A DNA stretch of 64,000 nucleotides from NCBI GenBank assembly GCA_035048815.1, contig JAUCBN010000004.1, positions 15,032,001-15,096,000 of the forward strand. Reading direction: 5' to 3'. The position numbers were made by a program, and so were the translations under genes. Source of the DNA: Abelmoschus esculentus. Its lineage: Eukaryota; Streptophyta; Magnoliopsida; Malvales; Malvaceae. The notes under the pieces are model-generated. The model searched no databases. It had not been told where the DNA came from and was given only the letters and a program-made list of their open reading frames with translations. Each line of letters starts with the position of its first letter. Within the stretch, counting starts at the first letter, position 1. This document shows positions 42,901 through 55,339 of this stretch, piece after piece.

Positions 42901-45433
42901 CTCACTCACCCGTGCCATCAATATTACAACTAATATTTCTGCATTTGTACACTCGTCTTTTGTGTTGATATATTTTATTAAAACTTCATTTGGTATTAAA
43001 ATCTTTAGATAACATAATAAACATTTAAATATTTGATTCAGATTAAATGAACAATAAATAAATATAAAATAAATTCATTTACGTGGGATCGAATGAAGAA
43101 CCAATGGGTAACGATGCCTTGATAAGTCATGTTCTTTCTTTGTATCCGACTATAACAAACTTGTTTGAAAGCTAATGTCTATGAGTCATCTGGGTTTGTT
43201 TAAAAATTTTGCAGACTGATTGGAAGCCTACAAAGTGGAAATCCAATCACTTCGGGGAGAAGGAGACCCAAACAGCCTATGCATGGGCTGGTTTCAATAG
43301 ACCTGCTTTCTTTCAAGGAATGTACATGGTCTTTTGGGACTACTTCAGTTTTATCTTAAATGAATTACTTATATATTTATTTTAATATCTTTTATTAAAT
43401 AAAGAGGTATTGTATTTTTACGTGAATCCATACAAAATTAAGACAATATAAATATCCTCAACCTATTGGCGATCAATGCATCTCTTTATTTTAACATATT
43501 AAATATATTTTTACTTTTTATTTGAATTTTAACTATGTTTATTATTCTATTTTTATTAACTTTTAATATGATAAATTTCATTGTACAAAAATTTTAATAT
43601 AAAGTCTTTAACTCGGAGACACCTTACAACTGTTCCTAGTTGTGGTGTTTATGGAACAGTGGAGGAAGACATGGATAATGAGAAAGAAAAAGTAAAGCAC
43701 CAGCTACTTCTAATAAGTGTTTGTACTTGCGTTCAACAATCCTATTTTACTGTAAGGTGTGAACACAATTACTCCGATGAAGTATACCAAAAGAAGTGAA
43801 AACAATCTCAACATTTTAAGTTGAAAATCTCTGAGACATTATCACTCCTACTAATGTTAATAATAATATCAAATTTTAAAGAAAGAGAAATAATCTCGTT
43901 CCAATATTTTTTAAGTTTCGAAAATAAAACTATCTTCATCTTTGTGGGTAAAAATTTTGATTCATTCAATCAATTTAGATCTCAAGATTTTCGGTTTTTC
44001 TATATTCGATTCTAACTTCTATTCTCAATACAGAGTTAACCTAAAATAAAGTTATTATTAATCGAATTAAAATAGATAATGAGAATTAATTCAGTGGTTT
44101 TGCATATATAAAAGCTACCATCAGTGTAGTATTTTTCGAACTAGTAAGGTTAAGAAATGGGACGTAATGTCTTAACATTTGGGTGAATATTTGATATATT
44201 TGTAGTGTAAAAAATTACACAAACATGTTTATTTTTAACTTGAAATTTAAAATTACATTTCTGACGCTATAACATTAAAACTCTAACCCAAAAATAAACA
44301 CTAAACTTTAAATTTTAATAATAAACATTAAATTCTAAATATATTTGTAGTGGTGAAAAATTTTATTACATAAATTCTTTATTTAACATTAGATATGTAT
44401 AATGTATTTGATGATTAGGTTGTCTAAACAAAGAAATATGAAAGTGTTAAATATTGCTTGAAATTTAATTTAGAATTAAATGAATTCATTCAAAACAATA
44501 AAATTTAATTTTCTCTTATGATATTTACTTTTTTATAAAAAATGTGATAATTGTTATTTGGTCTTCAGATTTTTAGATTATTTATAAGACCAATATTTGA
44601 AGCTCATCTACAAATAAGTCTAATTATTTTAACATTAAAGTATCCTAATCTCTCAACCATCTCTCATTTGATTACCTCGTCTCTCATGTATAATGTTAAA
44701 AAATTCTTAAGAATTTTAATTGTTTATAATATTTTGATAACGATAAAGTTATCATTTAGTATTGGTACTCCAAAAGTAAAATATATTTTTTTGAACCTCG
44801 TAAATTTAATATTTTTATGATTTAATATTAAATTCTTTATTGTATTTCAATATTCAATAGTTTAATGTATTTGTTTGTTGTACATTTTGATAGTTTTAAC
44901 TTAATATTTCAACCTAGTTATATGTGAACAATAACTTGATTTCCCAATCAGAAAGCATGTAATACTACTGAATTAAAGTAAATATATTCGGAGGAAATAG
45001 GTGGAGTTACACTAGATTTTTGCTCTATTAATCATTGTACAAACTACCATTAAAACATTGACAAGTTTTTTTAATTGGCACATAATTTTACATAATTCTA
45101 AGTATGAATGTTTTTGTTTTCATATCTCTTAGTTTTATCTCAACTCAAAGATTGAATGTTGAACCCAAAGTGATTACGAAGATGTTGAACTTGAACCCAA
45201 AGAATTTAATAATTTCCATGACTTGATGTTTTCTAATGGAGCACCATAATAACTGTACCATGAATTACTTTTTACTACGTACAAACTTTAATCACACAAT
45301 CCCATTACAAATTTAACCATTTTTTTACATTTAAATATACTAAATTATCAACATCACAAGTATAGCACCAGCACTACCCAGGTGAAGACAACCTAACAAT
45401 GACGATCACATAAGCTCCATTTTTGAGGTGTGT
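42901..45433. other. AT-rich intergenic DNA downstream of the RIC gene
   Basis: No convincing gene. A GC-richer patch at 43205-43330 follows a TTTGCAG acceptor-like site and reads TDWKPTKWKSNHFGEKETQ in one plus frame; I do not recognise it and it stops soon after 43380. The rest is AT-rich with short frames. Confidence 0.5.
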
Positions 45434-46528
45434 CTAAGTTGAAGCTTGAACAAAGAGTGAAACAGCCGCTGGCTGTGTGTCCATGGGGAGTTCACATTGT
45501 CCCGAAGGACCAGTAGTGGGGAAAGTGAACAAGTCCTGCAAAGAGAGAGGATTGTCCCAGATGCCCTTGCCGGGGCTAGTGGATGCCGATCCATCTAATC
45601 CTATGTGAGTCACATGCTTTACATCGGTTGGGAATCCTATTTCCATTTCATTCTCCGACTCCTCTATCGATTCTTTGTAGGCTGAAAATCAAAAGAGCTA
45701 TAGATATGAATACAATTGAGTACAAGTTATAGATGTTGAGTTTCGAACTTAAAATAATAGTTTCATGAACTAAATGAGCTAAGCTTTAGCTTATTATCGA
45801 TAGAGTTTATAAAATTTACGAATGGTGTTGATTAGGGGTGTAAATGAATATAGCGTTCGACAAACGGTTCGTATAAAGTTCGTTCATTAAGATAATAAAA
45901 CGAACATGAATAAATATTTTATGTTCATTTAACAAACACAAACTGAACATGAACAAAACACCTTTAAAAATAAACAAACAAACACGAACACAACAATACT
46001 AATTAAACCTTTAGCAATAATGATATAGAATTTTCAAGGTAACAAAGGAGAACTGTCATTCTTCAGATTATAACACATTTGTTTGGTCTTTAGCATCAAA
46101 AGAAAGGGAATTAAATAAGTGAGACATTAATTATTATGTATAGACTTACCAAATAATTGAGATAAAGTCTTGACACTCTTGGTGAACAGCCTATTTAGCC
46201 CAGTTGATATGTTAGGCATCGGAAGAGGAAGGAGTTTCAGTGAATGTTTCATGTTTTCACTCGACAAAATTTCTTCGGCTTCCTCTTGCTCTTGTGTTCC
46301 TAGAAAACCAAGCACATCACCCAAATCAATGGAAAAACCAAAACATAAGAAAACAAGGAATGAAAGAAAAAGAAAGAGACTTTTGAGAGTTGAATTGGAC
46401 GTATGATCAGCAGTCTTAGATCTTCTAGGGTGGTGGTGGTGCCGCTGCACTGCAACAGCCACGCTTGCATCAGAGACACAACCAACAGAGAAGGGAAGAA
46501 CAACAAGTCTTTCCATTTTGTCTCTCAT
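45434..46528 (-). CDS. CRIB domain-containing RIC protein (ROP effector), three exons
   Basis: RIC proteins bind active ROP/RAC small GTPases through a CRIB motif and pass the signal to actin, calcium or microtubules at the plasma membrane. Predicted exons on the minus strand: 46528-46381, 46299-46150 and 45681-45434, 546 nt, 181 residues. Exon 1 starts MRDKMERLVVLPFSVGC, the usual RIC N-terminus, then a His-rich stretch. Exon 2 holds LKLLPLPMPNISTGLNRL and VKTLSQLF. Exon 3 holds the CRIB motif MEIGFPTDVKHVTHIGLDG. Intron 2 has a consensus donor GTAAGT and acceptor TTTTCAG; intron 1 (81 nt) has a weaker donor GTCTCT and acceptor TTTTCTAG. Phases agree. A TTG five codons upstream is in frame but the ATG at 46528 fits the family. 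The C-terminus is Pro/Gln-rich. This is the only intact-looking host gene here. Confidence 0.88.
45835..46010. mobile_element. hAT-like MITE fragment in RIC intron 2
   Basis: TTAGGGGTGTAAATGAATA followed by repeated GTTCG/CGAAC motifs (ACGGTTCGT, AAGTTCGTTC, ACGAACATGAA, ACTGAACATGAAC) resembles the GAAC-rich ends of plant hAT MITEs. Only the left inverted end is seen; no matching CACCCCTA end lies within the intron. Confidence 0.45.
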
Positions 46529-46613
46529 TTCTTGATTAAACAATCAATGGAACAAAACAGAAAAGAGAACAGCCGGTTGTTGTTGGAGGAAATTCGATTG
46601 AAGCGTAATGGCT

Positions 46614-46624
46614 TTGGTTATATT
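46614..46624 (-). promoter_or_regulatory. Possible TATA box of the RIC gene
   Basis: The minus strand reads CCAATATAACC about 90 bp before the ATG. Weak match; spacing would leave a short 5' UTR. Confidence 0.25.
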
Positions 46625-46659
46625 GGGTGAATACTGGATATGGCTTTGTTATCAAGTCA

Positions 46660-49180
46660 CAATTATTCTTATGTATGAAACAAGGTCAACATACATTTGA
46701 GTTTAGTTTGGTACAGAAAAGATAGGTTCTAAAATGCCAACTGATATGATAAGTATATTTGGACGTGGGTTAATTGATATTAACCGAACTAGAATTGTGA
46801 AGTTTAGTCCAGGGATGGACTGAGTGGTTAGAGGACAGTCTTATTTGGGGCAGTTAAAAAATTTTAGGGTCTTAGTGCAGTTTATTAAAATATACCCTTA
46901 CTTTATCGAAAATATTATTACTTTTAAAGATTGAGTCTTGGATAATTTATTTAAAGATATATAAGTTTTTTTAAAAAAAAAATTATCTTAATAAAAAAAT
47001 ATTATTAAATTATTTTCTTGAGTAATAAAAAATTAAATATTAAACATATAAAATTTAAATATTTTTAGTTTTTTACTTAAAAATGATATTATTTTAAGTT
47101 TTAGATAATTATTATATGTACACATAATTATATATATTTATATTTTTATAAATATTTAATTTTATTTATTTATTTATTTTTTTGAAATATCTCTCTTTTG
47201 AGACCATGTACAGTCTTTCCTATTGCTTCTGTCTAGAACTCTCAATATGTCTCACCCCTAGAAATTTAAATTCTCATATATTTTGTTTGTATTTTCTATC
47301 GACTTTCTAAGTTTTCATCTCTTAAAATTTTATAATTCCGTACCTACTAAGTTTCTAATATAATTCTAATCGTTCGTACCCTTAACATAAAATCTTGCTT
47401 ACATTAGACTAGGCCTAAACCAAACTATGTTTCAAAAGTAGGTTAACTCAACCCATTTGTATCAAAGTTTCTGTCACTTTCCCTAGAAAACTTTTTAACT
47501 GTGCTAAGTCTCCGAAGTGGGCTCCTACTATCTTCACTCACTTGCCTCTCTTATACAATAAGTTACCATTTTCTTTTTTCTGATTTGTATTTGTTTTCTC
47601 AAACTTTTTCCAAGTGAAGACATTGTTGATTTGTTTACTTAATTTGAACTCATCCGTTCAAGTAGTACATCACAAGCGATCTTTTCTGTGTTGAAAACAC
47701 CAAGCTCTTGGTAATGGGTTGGTGTTTCCTTTATTTTAAACAAGAATAAAATGATTGGGGATTGAAAAATGGGAGGAAACGAATTAGATTAATCAAATTT
47801 CATTTGAATTTCATACGTAAGAGTTTCTATTTTATAATTTTAGCTTAAATATCTAAGAATTTAAATGTTGATGTATTCTATAAATTAAGGTGGACCAACA
47901 TTGTATGGTATGATTTATTCTATACTAGTATATTAGGCACTCATCATAAAGCCCACATTTACTTGCTAGGGTTTTGTATAAGAATGTAAGGTTGATACGT
48001 TATGGTTTTAGGTTTAATGGATTATAATTTATAGGGTATAGTTAAAATTTAGGGTTTGAATTAAATTAAAAATTTATAGCTTAAAATATAAAGTTTTAAC
48101 CATATTACCCTAAACTCTAAACCCAAACTGCTAAGTTTTAAATTCTAACCCTAAATTATAAATTTTAATAAAATCTCTAAATTATAAATCTTAATCTTAA
48201 ACCATAAAATTTGAACCCTAATTATAACTCTAAACCCTAAAACTAAGACACTTATTATTTTTTATTTTTACCGCACGTGTATTAAATATAAATCCTTAAT
48301 TATTTATATAGGGAGGGGAAAATCATCTGCCAGTTTTAGTGTCTATTTTTATAATTATTTTTATACCCAATATAAAAAAATCAAATCAAAATCTTAACCC
48401 TAAATTCTAAATCTTAAACCTTACAAAATACACTCTACACCCAATACTTTACACCCTAATTCTAACCTATAACTTTAAATTTTAATCTTAAATTCTAAAC
48501 ATATTTTTGTAACGTTAAAACATAAATAAAAACATCGAAAAGAGACAAGATTTTTAGTATAGATGCAGCTACTTTAGCATTCTCTTTTGGTATCAGTAAT
48601 TTACTAAGTAAAATTGCTGACTACTATTTGATGAATTGAAATCTTATGTATTAATTTTTAATTTATGAAATATTTTTGTTATATTATTTAAAATGTATTA
48701 AAAATAATTAAATTATTTATTAAATATAAAATTTAAAAGATAATATAATTTTTAAAGAAACAAAACAAAACAAAATTTTCTTTCTATATGTGATATGTAG
48801 CTTGGATGGTTTTCAATTTAAATTATCAAACATTTTTAATTAACTTAAATTAAAATATATCAGAGTCTCACGTAAAAATAATTAGTATAAATTATATAGA
48901 TAGTCATCATATTATTGGGTTGGTATAAAAATAACTATCATACTTTAAAAAACGTAAAATCTACCAGTTAACTATTAAAATGATATCAATATAATTTTCG
49001 AACATTTAAAATTAAAAAACTGATGACATAACAATTAAAAATAAAATAATTACATATTTATTCCTCGTTATTCATAATTTTTAATTTAATCTAATTTTAT
49101 TATAATATAATTATTTAATAAAGTAGTGATATATGCCAACACTTTATTGAAGGATATTATTTATATATAAATCTAATTAA
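46660..49180. other. AT-rich DNA with degenerate telomere-like motifs
   Basis: No gene. Scattered CCCTAAA and ACCCTAAA variants lie in 48050-48240 and 48390-48490, plus their complements (TTTAGGGTTTGAA near 48050), and a (TTTA)n run near 47161. The motifs are not in true tandem. Confidence 0.55.
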
Positions 49181-49189
49181 AGGAGAAAA

Positions 49190-49875
49190 ACAAAATTCCT
49201 AAAATTATTGTCGTGGAGAATTGAACCTAAGAACTCAAGCTCCAATACACAACAACAAAACCACTAAAATAAGCTAGAAGTTGTGATTAATTTCATACAA
49301 CAAATATATATCTATTATTTTGTTCTATATTTAAGAGAACTAAATTATTTTATATAATGAATTATAATAAAATTTTATTTGATAAACCTTAAACCCTGAT
49401 CCTAAACCCTAAATAGTAAATCCTAAAGTCATTCAAAAATTTAAGATTATAATAAAAATTCATTTAAAAATTCTAAACGCTAAATCTTAAACCTTAAATC
49501 TAAACCCTAAACCTTGAATATTAAATCATAATTTTTAAATAATTTTTAAATTTTTTTATAATCTTAAATTTTAAATGACTTTAGGGTTTATTATATAGGG
49601 TTTAAGGTTAAGGTTTGGGGTTTATTAAATAAAATTTTATTATAATTTATTATATAAAATAATTTAATTATTATTTTAATTAAATTAAAAATTAAATCTA
49701 TGAAAATGTGTAAAATGGAAAGAATAAATATAGAATGAAATAGTAAATATATATTTGTTGTATTGATTTATATTAAAATTACAAGCTTAGCCCAGCAGTT
49801 TGTTTGTTGTGCATTAGTGCTTGACGTCCCAAGTTCAATTATCTATAGCAACAATCTGTGTGTGAATTTTGTTTT
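49190..49875. mobile_element. Fold-back element with long inverted arms
   Basis: The left arm (about 49190-49465) and right arm (about 49550-49875) are inverted copies. Shared blocks include AATTATAATAAAATTTTATT, AACCCTAAA-type stretches, ACAACAAATATATAT and a tRNA-like outer segment. The loop is about 85-100 bp. The outer segments carry B-box-like GGTTCAATTCTCC (49215-49227, minus strand) and AGTTCAATTATC (49832-49843, plus strand); the right one also has the A-box-like TAGCCCAGCAGTT (49788-49800). No transposase. I cannot see clean target duplications. Confidence 0.65.
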
Positions 49876-49876
49876 A

Positions 49877-49934
49877 CTCCTCCGATAAGAAGTTACTGTG
49901 TTTTTCTCCTCCGATAAGAAGTTACTGTGTCTAA
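49877..49934 (+). repeat. 29-bp tandem duplication
   Basis: CTCCTCCGATAAGAAGTTAC followed by TGTGT occurs at 49877 and again at 49906. Confidence 0.9.
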
Positions 49935-51239
49935 GATTCTTAATTAAGAAGCCAGGAAAAAGCAATAAAGAAAAAAAATCTATTCATCAAGCAAAAGGAG
50001 AGAGAGGGATTCGAACTCACCTTATTAAATAATTATATTATTTTATTATAATAAAATTAAGAGTAATTAAAAAATATATAAATAATAAGGAATAAATGTA
50101 TAATTATTTCATTTTATTTTTAACTGTCACGTTATAAGTTTATTAATTTTTAATGGTAGATGACTATATTAATATTATTTTAATATTTGATTGATAAATT
50201 TGCTTATAGTAAAAATTTACATGACGATATTAAAACGTAATTTTTTTATTATTTTTGTATGTAATTTATGCGAGGCTTGCTCACTCGTTATCTTTACTCT
50301 TATTACCTAAGAAACTTTTTTTAATCTAATTTAAGATATTTCTAATAAAACATCGGCTACTAATTTTTTATAAAAAAATCAATTAAATGTGTAAGATTAG
50401 AGAAATAAAGGAAATGGAGATATTTGTGCAACCAACAACCGCGTGGAAATCAGATTGAGGAACAAAAAAGAATAGTTTGTCCCCAAGAAAATGCTCTTCT
50501 GAACCCCACAAAACTGGTTTACAATTTGCTGAAAAGCAACTCAAAGTAACACATAAAAGTATACTTCAAAGTGCATTGAGGAAAGGGTATTGGTAGAAGT
50601 GGTAAATGCACGGGTTTAGGTGAATTTGGTTCAGGTTGCTTTTAAAATTTGTTCCGCTTGTTTTTCGTCCGTTTTCGACCATTGATTTTTTTTTTATTTA
50701 AAATTTTTGAGTTGAGTATTTTTGGATTTATAAATACTTTGGACTCAAATTTTCCCTTAAATTTTTAGATTCAGATCAATCAAACGGTTTAACTTAAATG
50801 AATTCAGAATAATTTAAGTTCAATAAGTTATAAACATTTTTATTTTCACTATAAAAATTATTTTTTCTTTCGTATAATAAAAATATAATTTCATTGAAAA
50901 GATTTATAGGCATTTTTGAAACATAATTTTTTGTTATGCGTCTAAAATATGCCCTAACATTTGACTGAATAGTTATTTTAATTCATATTTTTTTTGACCT
51001 AATTTAACTCTTAAAATTTTATTTTGGATCAAAATGATCATTTTACGAATGAAAATTGTTAGTCAACTAATGATAAATAACTTCAAATGGCATTACAGCC
51101 CTACATGATAATATACGCCACCATAGTAATGTCATATAGATAAATTATATTAACTTTACATAATGACACTAAAATATCCATATTTTTCCGAGTCAACATT
51201 GGACGTTGACTCAAATCTTGGACCGTCATATCAGGTTAA
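49935..51239. other. AT-rich spacer
   Basis: No gene recognised. A single GAGTTCGAATCCC B-box-like match occurs on the minus strand near 50005 without an A box. Confidence 0.5.
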
Positions 51240-53858
51240 ATGTTCATGTTTTATTGAATTTGTTGGGCAGTTTTGATTTTGTTGGGCTTTTTGTATTGTT
51301 GGACTTGAGTGTTGGGTGTGCGATTGGTTGAGGTAGAAATAGTAAAAGGTAATGGGATAAATTATCCCTTAAAGAAGACAAAGGCCGAATGTCTTTTATT
51401 TTCACTACATTATGAAAGAAGGGTAGAGTCACCCTTGTCAACCCCATCCCTTTTCCATCTTCTTCATCAAATATTTATTCAAACTCAAAAAAAAGATGTT
51501 ATTGAGTAAGAATTTACTATTTCTCATCAATAAAAAGTTTATCAGCAACTTAAGATCTTTATTTTAAGGTGTTCATCTTTTGATTTGATGAAAGTTGAAT
51601 TTTGAAGCTTAGAACAAAGGTTAGTGGTGGAAAAAGCTTAGTGAGTGCTTTATTTTAAATTTACTTGTTTATGGTCAGTATATTTCTGACTTCTACGTTT
51701 CATGAGACTCATAAGATGAATATATTGCTTGATTTATGATTTTGTATTGCTAGTTGTGCTTTACAAACTTAAAATCCCCTCAAATGGCAAATCAAATATT
51801 AGATGTTGAAAATGGGTAAAGTTGATAGAGAATAGTCTATTATACTTAAAATAACTTAAAAAAACGTTTTGAGACTAATCATATAGGTTAAGTTTGGTTT
51901 TAAGGTGAAATTTGAACCCAAGAATATGAAATCTGGGGTTATGTACTGGTACAAGGTGGTCCTTATCAATATGCCTTTGTATGAAAAGTGGGCATAGCAT
52001 GAGGGCATACCCGTACGATTTTTTGCGTATCGATAACCTATGCTTGAAAAGAATTCTAATAACGGATTTGTGTACCGGTAAGTTAAGGGGCATATCGGTA
52101 TATTATTCTATTGGTTATAGATAACTGTGAGTATCGGTATACATTTAGGGGTGTACTAGTATGGATAGGGAGATCAGTACAAGGTTTTACGTATCGATAC
52201 TAGTTACTAATATAGAGGGTTGACGTATAGATACATGCCTTTGGTTAAATGTGAATATCGATTCTCGGGTAGGAGTATTGGTACCATAGTATAGCGTACT
52301 AATACTCATATAAGAATATTAGTACTCGTAGAGTAATCTGTCTAAGAAATTTGTGTTAGCTTTAGTGTTCCTATAATTCAAGGTAAATGGTTTAATAGGT
52401 CTCCAAAAACATAAAATAAACTGTAAAATTAAGAAATTGAGATTAATATCTCATATGTGAAATAATGGCTAATAACTTGAGAACTTGTGAGTGGTCTGCT
52501 CGTAGTATTAATCTATAGGAATCTTTGATAGATTAGTATATATTGTATGGTAGTTAGAATCCTGTTGTTTGCTAAAGAGACACCTTTATAGTTGAGTGAC
52601 CTTGATTAGTTGGATAATCTAAGAAGAGTCTTGTGAAAAAACTAGAAAGATATACGTTAATAAATTATAATTATTATATGCATGTCTTAAGGCATTTGTA
52701 ATAAGTTAGTTTGACATTCTTTATTTTTTTGGTGAGATGTATGGATGTTCAAGGATCATGTATTATTTTTTTATGTCTTAATACGGAATCTAGATGTTCT
52801 AGAGTCAATTCATTAGCACTTATATAAGAGGATGCATATTTCAGTATATGTGATCGAGTACATTTGGCGTATCCACAGGCTATGTGATATGAATGCGGTT
52901 AGAACCTATTTGTAGCTATAATAGTTCAAGTAAGAAAACACAATTTGATGGGATATGTTAGCATGAAGTAACTCGATGGACTATGTGAGCTCGAGTAATC
53001 TGATAGGCTATGTGATCTTAGAAAAACACTGTTTGTGCCTTGTGATCCAAGTATGTTTAGGATATACTTGTGGCTATGATGGTACAGATATCATCCAACT
53101 CGACGACTATTTAAGTATGAGTGAAGTAGGAATTCGTGACCAATAGGTATGAATGTTATATATTTATGTATGTAAGTTATGTGAAGGTCAGTTAATAGCT
53201 TTATACTCTAGGTATATGTGATCAATGTATGATATGTTTAACTCGATAAGCTATGTGAGCTCAAGTAACTCGATGAGTTGTGTAACATTAAGTATAGTAA
53301 GTCTTGTATGGCACATGGTCGTCTTAAATTAAGATGCCTTGACATAAGTGACTTGTGAAATCTAGCTAGTATAGGCTAGGAGATGATCCTTAGTTTGGAA
53401 GCCTTTTTGTTTACTCTTTGACTATATTATTTTGCATGTTTATTTTATTATATTCATGAAGTACAATAGAAAAGAAATGTATCACTGAGTTTTGTTAGCT
53501 ATGCGTGTGAAATTATGGTGTTTTTCATCATAGGTTGACAGGTTGCTTTTGGAGGAGCATATCTTAGAGGATTTTTTAACACCGAACCAATTTTAGAGTA
53601 TAATACTTGATGTTTTAATTGAGCTTATTATATTTATAGGACATTACCACTAACGAGTTCGTAACTTATTTTAGATTATATTATATTGGTCAGATGGTGT
53701 ATTTTAAACATTTTTATTATTAATTAACTATGTGAATTTATCTAAAATGGAGTGTTTGAGAAATGACAAACTCATACTTTTAAATAAAATTTTGATGAAT
53801 AGGTTTTAGGAGACCAAAATGTAATAATTTAGATACGGACCAGAATCAGAGTGTTACA
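51240..53858 (+). mobile_element. LTR-like sequence with palindromes, ends uncertain
   Basis: It has a layout like the family A solo LTRs. An early leader-like region (51440-51660) is followed by a cluster of self-complementary motifs (51936-52340) and then degenerate repeats with ATGTGAGCTCGAGTAA and AACTCGAT (52970-53290). Near the right end comes TAGGTTGACAGGTTGCTTTTGG, and a terminal AGAGTGTTACA at 53858. I could not find a matching TG start or a target duplication, and there is no coding sequence. Confidence 0.4.
51936..52340. repeat. Cluster of GTATCGATAC-like self-complementary motifs
   Basis: GTACTGGTAC, CGTATCGATAAC, GTACCGGTAA, ATATCGGTATAT, GTATCGGTATAC, GTACTAGTAT, CGTATCGATACTAG, TTGGTACCATA and GTACTAATAC recur every 40-60 bp. 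Most keep GTA-NNNN-TAC symmetry while the centre varies. Confidence 0.8.
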
Positions 53859-54123
53859 GACACATTAGTTAAAAAATAATTTTATAAAATTATACAAAAT
53901 ATAAAATATTTTTTTCTTTTCTTGTGTTATTCTGTCAAATTATTTTAAGTTATTTATCGTCAATTGACTAATTTCATATATGTAGATTATTATTTTAACC
54001 TAAAATAAAACATCAAAAGATTAAATTTTTACAAAAATAATTAAAGACCAAAATAATTATCCAAAAATTAGGGAAATTTTTAGCTTTATACTTAAAAAAT
54101 ATTAAAATATGCAATATTTATAA

Positions 54124-54972
54124 GGATTATTACCATGTATACTTTTTGTGGAAAAAATAGACATCCTATGACTATAAATATTTACATTTACGGTCCAAAT
54201 TTTTATCCTTGTATATTATATAGTCGTGTGATTCACTTTAAAGACTTAACTTCAAATAAGTGTTTAAACTATATTTTTATAATAAATTCTTAAAGTATTT
54301 TTTGATTGAAGCATATACTTAAATTTATATTTTGTTATTGTTTTAAGGTAACACTATTAAAAAATTATCATTCACTCAAAAAATTGAAATAATTAGAAAA
54401 TTTAAAATTTCTAAAAGCACAAAACAATCTTAAATTTTTAACACCCAAAATCCTCAAAATTAATGTCATTGTTGTCGATAGAAGCCTCGTAGAACTTTAT
54501 CATCGTTATCATCGAAAATCATTATCCATTTCTCGAATCACCTATCATCGATAATTGACGAGAGAGATGTCAATGAACCATCGAACAAAGAGAATTTTTT
54601 ACGTTCTTCATTCAATTTTTGATTGACACGTCTCTCGTTGGTTATGAGAGTTGGGATGTTAAGAGAAATGAATAGTGATTTTCATCGTCGATGGTGACGA
54701 GGTCCAACGAGGTTTTCGGTGATGATAATGGAATGAATTTTGGGTTTAGGTGTTAGGAATTTGAGATTATTTTATAATTTAAAATTTTTGAGATAATTTT
54801 TATTTATTTTTAAAATAAAAATAAAATATCATATGTCAAGCTATGAATGAATGTATTTATTTGACAGATTAACTCTAAAATAACCTAAAATAAAATATTA
54901 AACACTTATTTAAATTAAAGAATACTTTAGATACGTAATATATAAAAAAAGGTATAGTTGATAATAACATTA
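54124..54972. mobile_element. Large fold-back (long TIR) element, non-autonomous
   Basis: The left half (54124-54550) and right half (54600-54972) are imperfect inverted copies along nearly the whole length. GATTATTACCATGTATAC pairs with GGTATAGTTGATAATAAC, AAATAAGTGTTTAAAC with AAACACTTATTTAAA, TAACACCCAAAATCC with TTTGGGTTTAGGTGTTA, TTATCCATTTCTC with GAAATGAATAGTG, and GACGAGAGAGATGTCAA with TTGACACGTCTCTCG. No transposase. This fits a MULE-type or other long-TIR MITE; the family is not assigned. Confidence 0.7.
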
Positions 54973-55070
54973 TTTTTTAAATGTTTCTTGATAATTTTTT
55001 TAACTTTGTAATTATTCGTAATCAGATTTGTTAATCTTTAAGTAAATACTTAATAATTATCCACTCATTA

Positions 55071-55075
55071 ATTAC
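55071..55075. repeat. Target-site duplication ATTAC, left copy
   Basis: ATTAC precedes TGTTGAG at 55076 and recurs exactly at 61273-61277. Confidence 0.88.
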
Positions 55076-55295
55076 TGTTGAGTAACTTCTAGAAGTCACT
55101 ATTGTACTATAAGAGTGTGTGATTGCATGCATGCCAACATACGTACGCAACAATGCTGGTATTATAGTTATGAGGTTACTGAATCTGTTAGGTTGTTAAG
55201 GGGTATTAGTTTTGTGTATATAAGGATGTGTTATCTCTTTGTAAATGTACTCAACTTCGTACTCATTACTCAATGAAGGTTCTAGTTTCTTGATA
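55076..55295 (+). repeat. Left LTR of the copia element, 220 bp
   Basis: TGTTGAGTAAC to TTTCTTGATA. TATA box TATATAAGG at 55217-55225. It differs from the right LTR by scattered substitutions and small indels. The terminal dinucleotide is TA rather than CA in both LTRs. Confidence 0.9.
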
Positions 55296-55307
55296 TGATA
55301 TCGATCG
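55296..55307 (+). promoter_or_regulatory. Degenerate primer binding site
   Basis: TGATATCGATCG directly follows the LTR and resembles the tRNA-iMet complement TGGTATCAGAGC in its first half only. Probably decayed. Confidence 0.4.
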
Positions 55308-55339
55308 TCGGAATCTTGGAGGTTCTAGTTTTAAGGTGC

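Noticed and set aside
46815..46860. Possible A box (GGACTGAGTGGTTAGAGG) of another SINE
   Set aside because: No B box at the right distance, so not called.
49995..50012. B-box-like GAGTTCGAATCCC on the minus strand
   Set aside because: No A box upstream; a single match is not enough for a tRNA or SINE.
51165..53863. GACAC at 51165 and 53859 as a target duplication
   Set aside because: The sequence after 51169 does not start with TG, so the match is probably chance.
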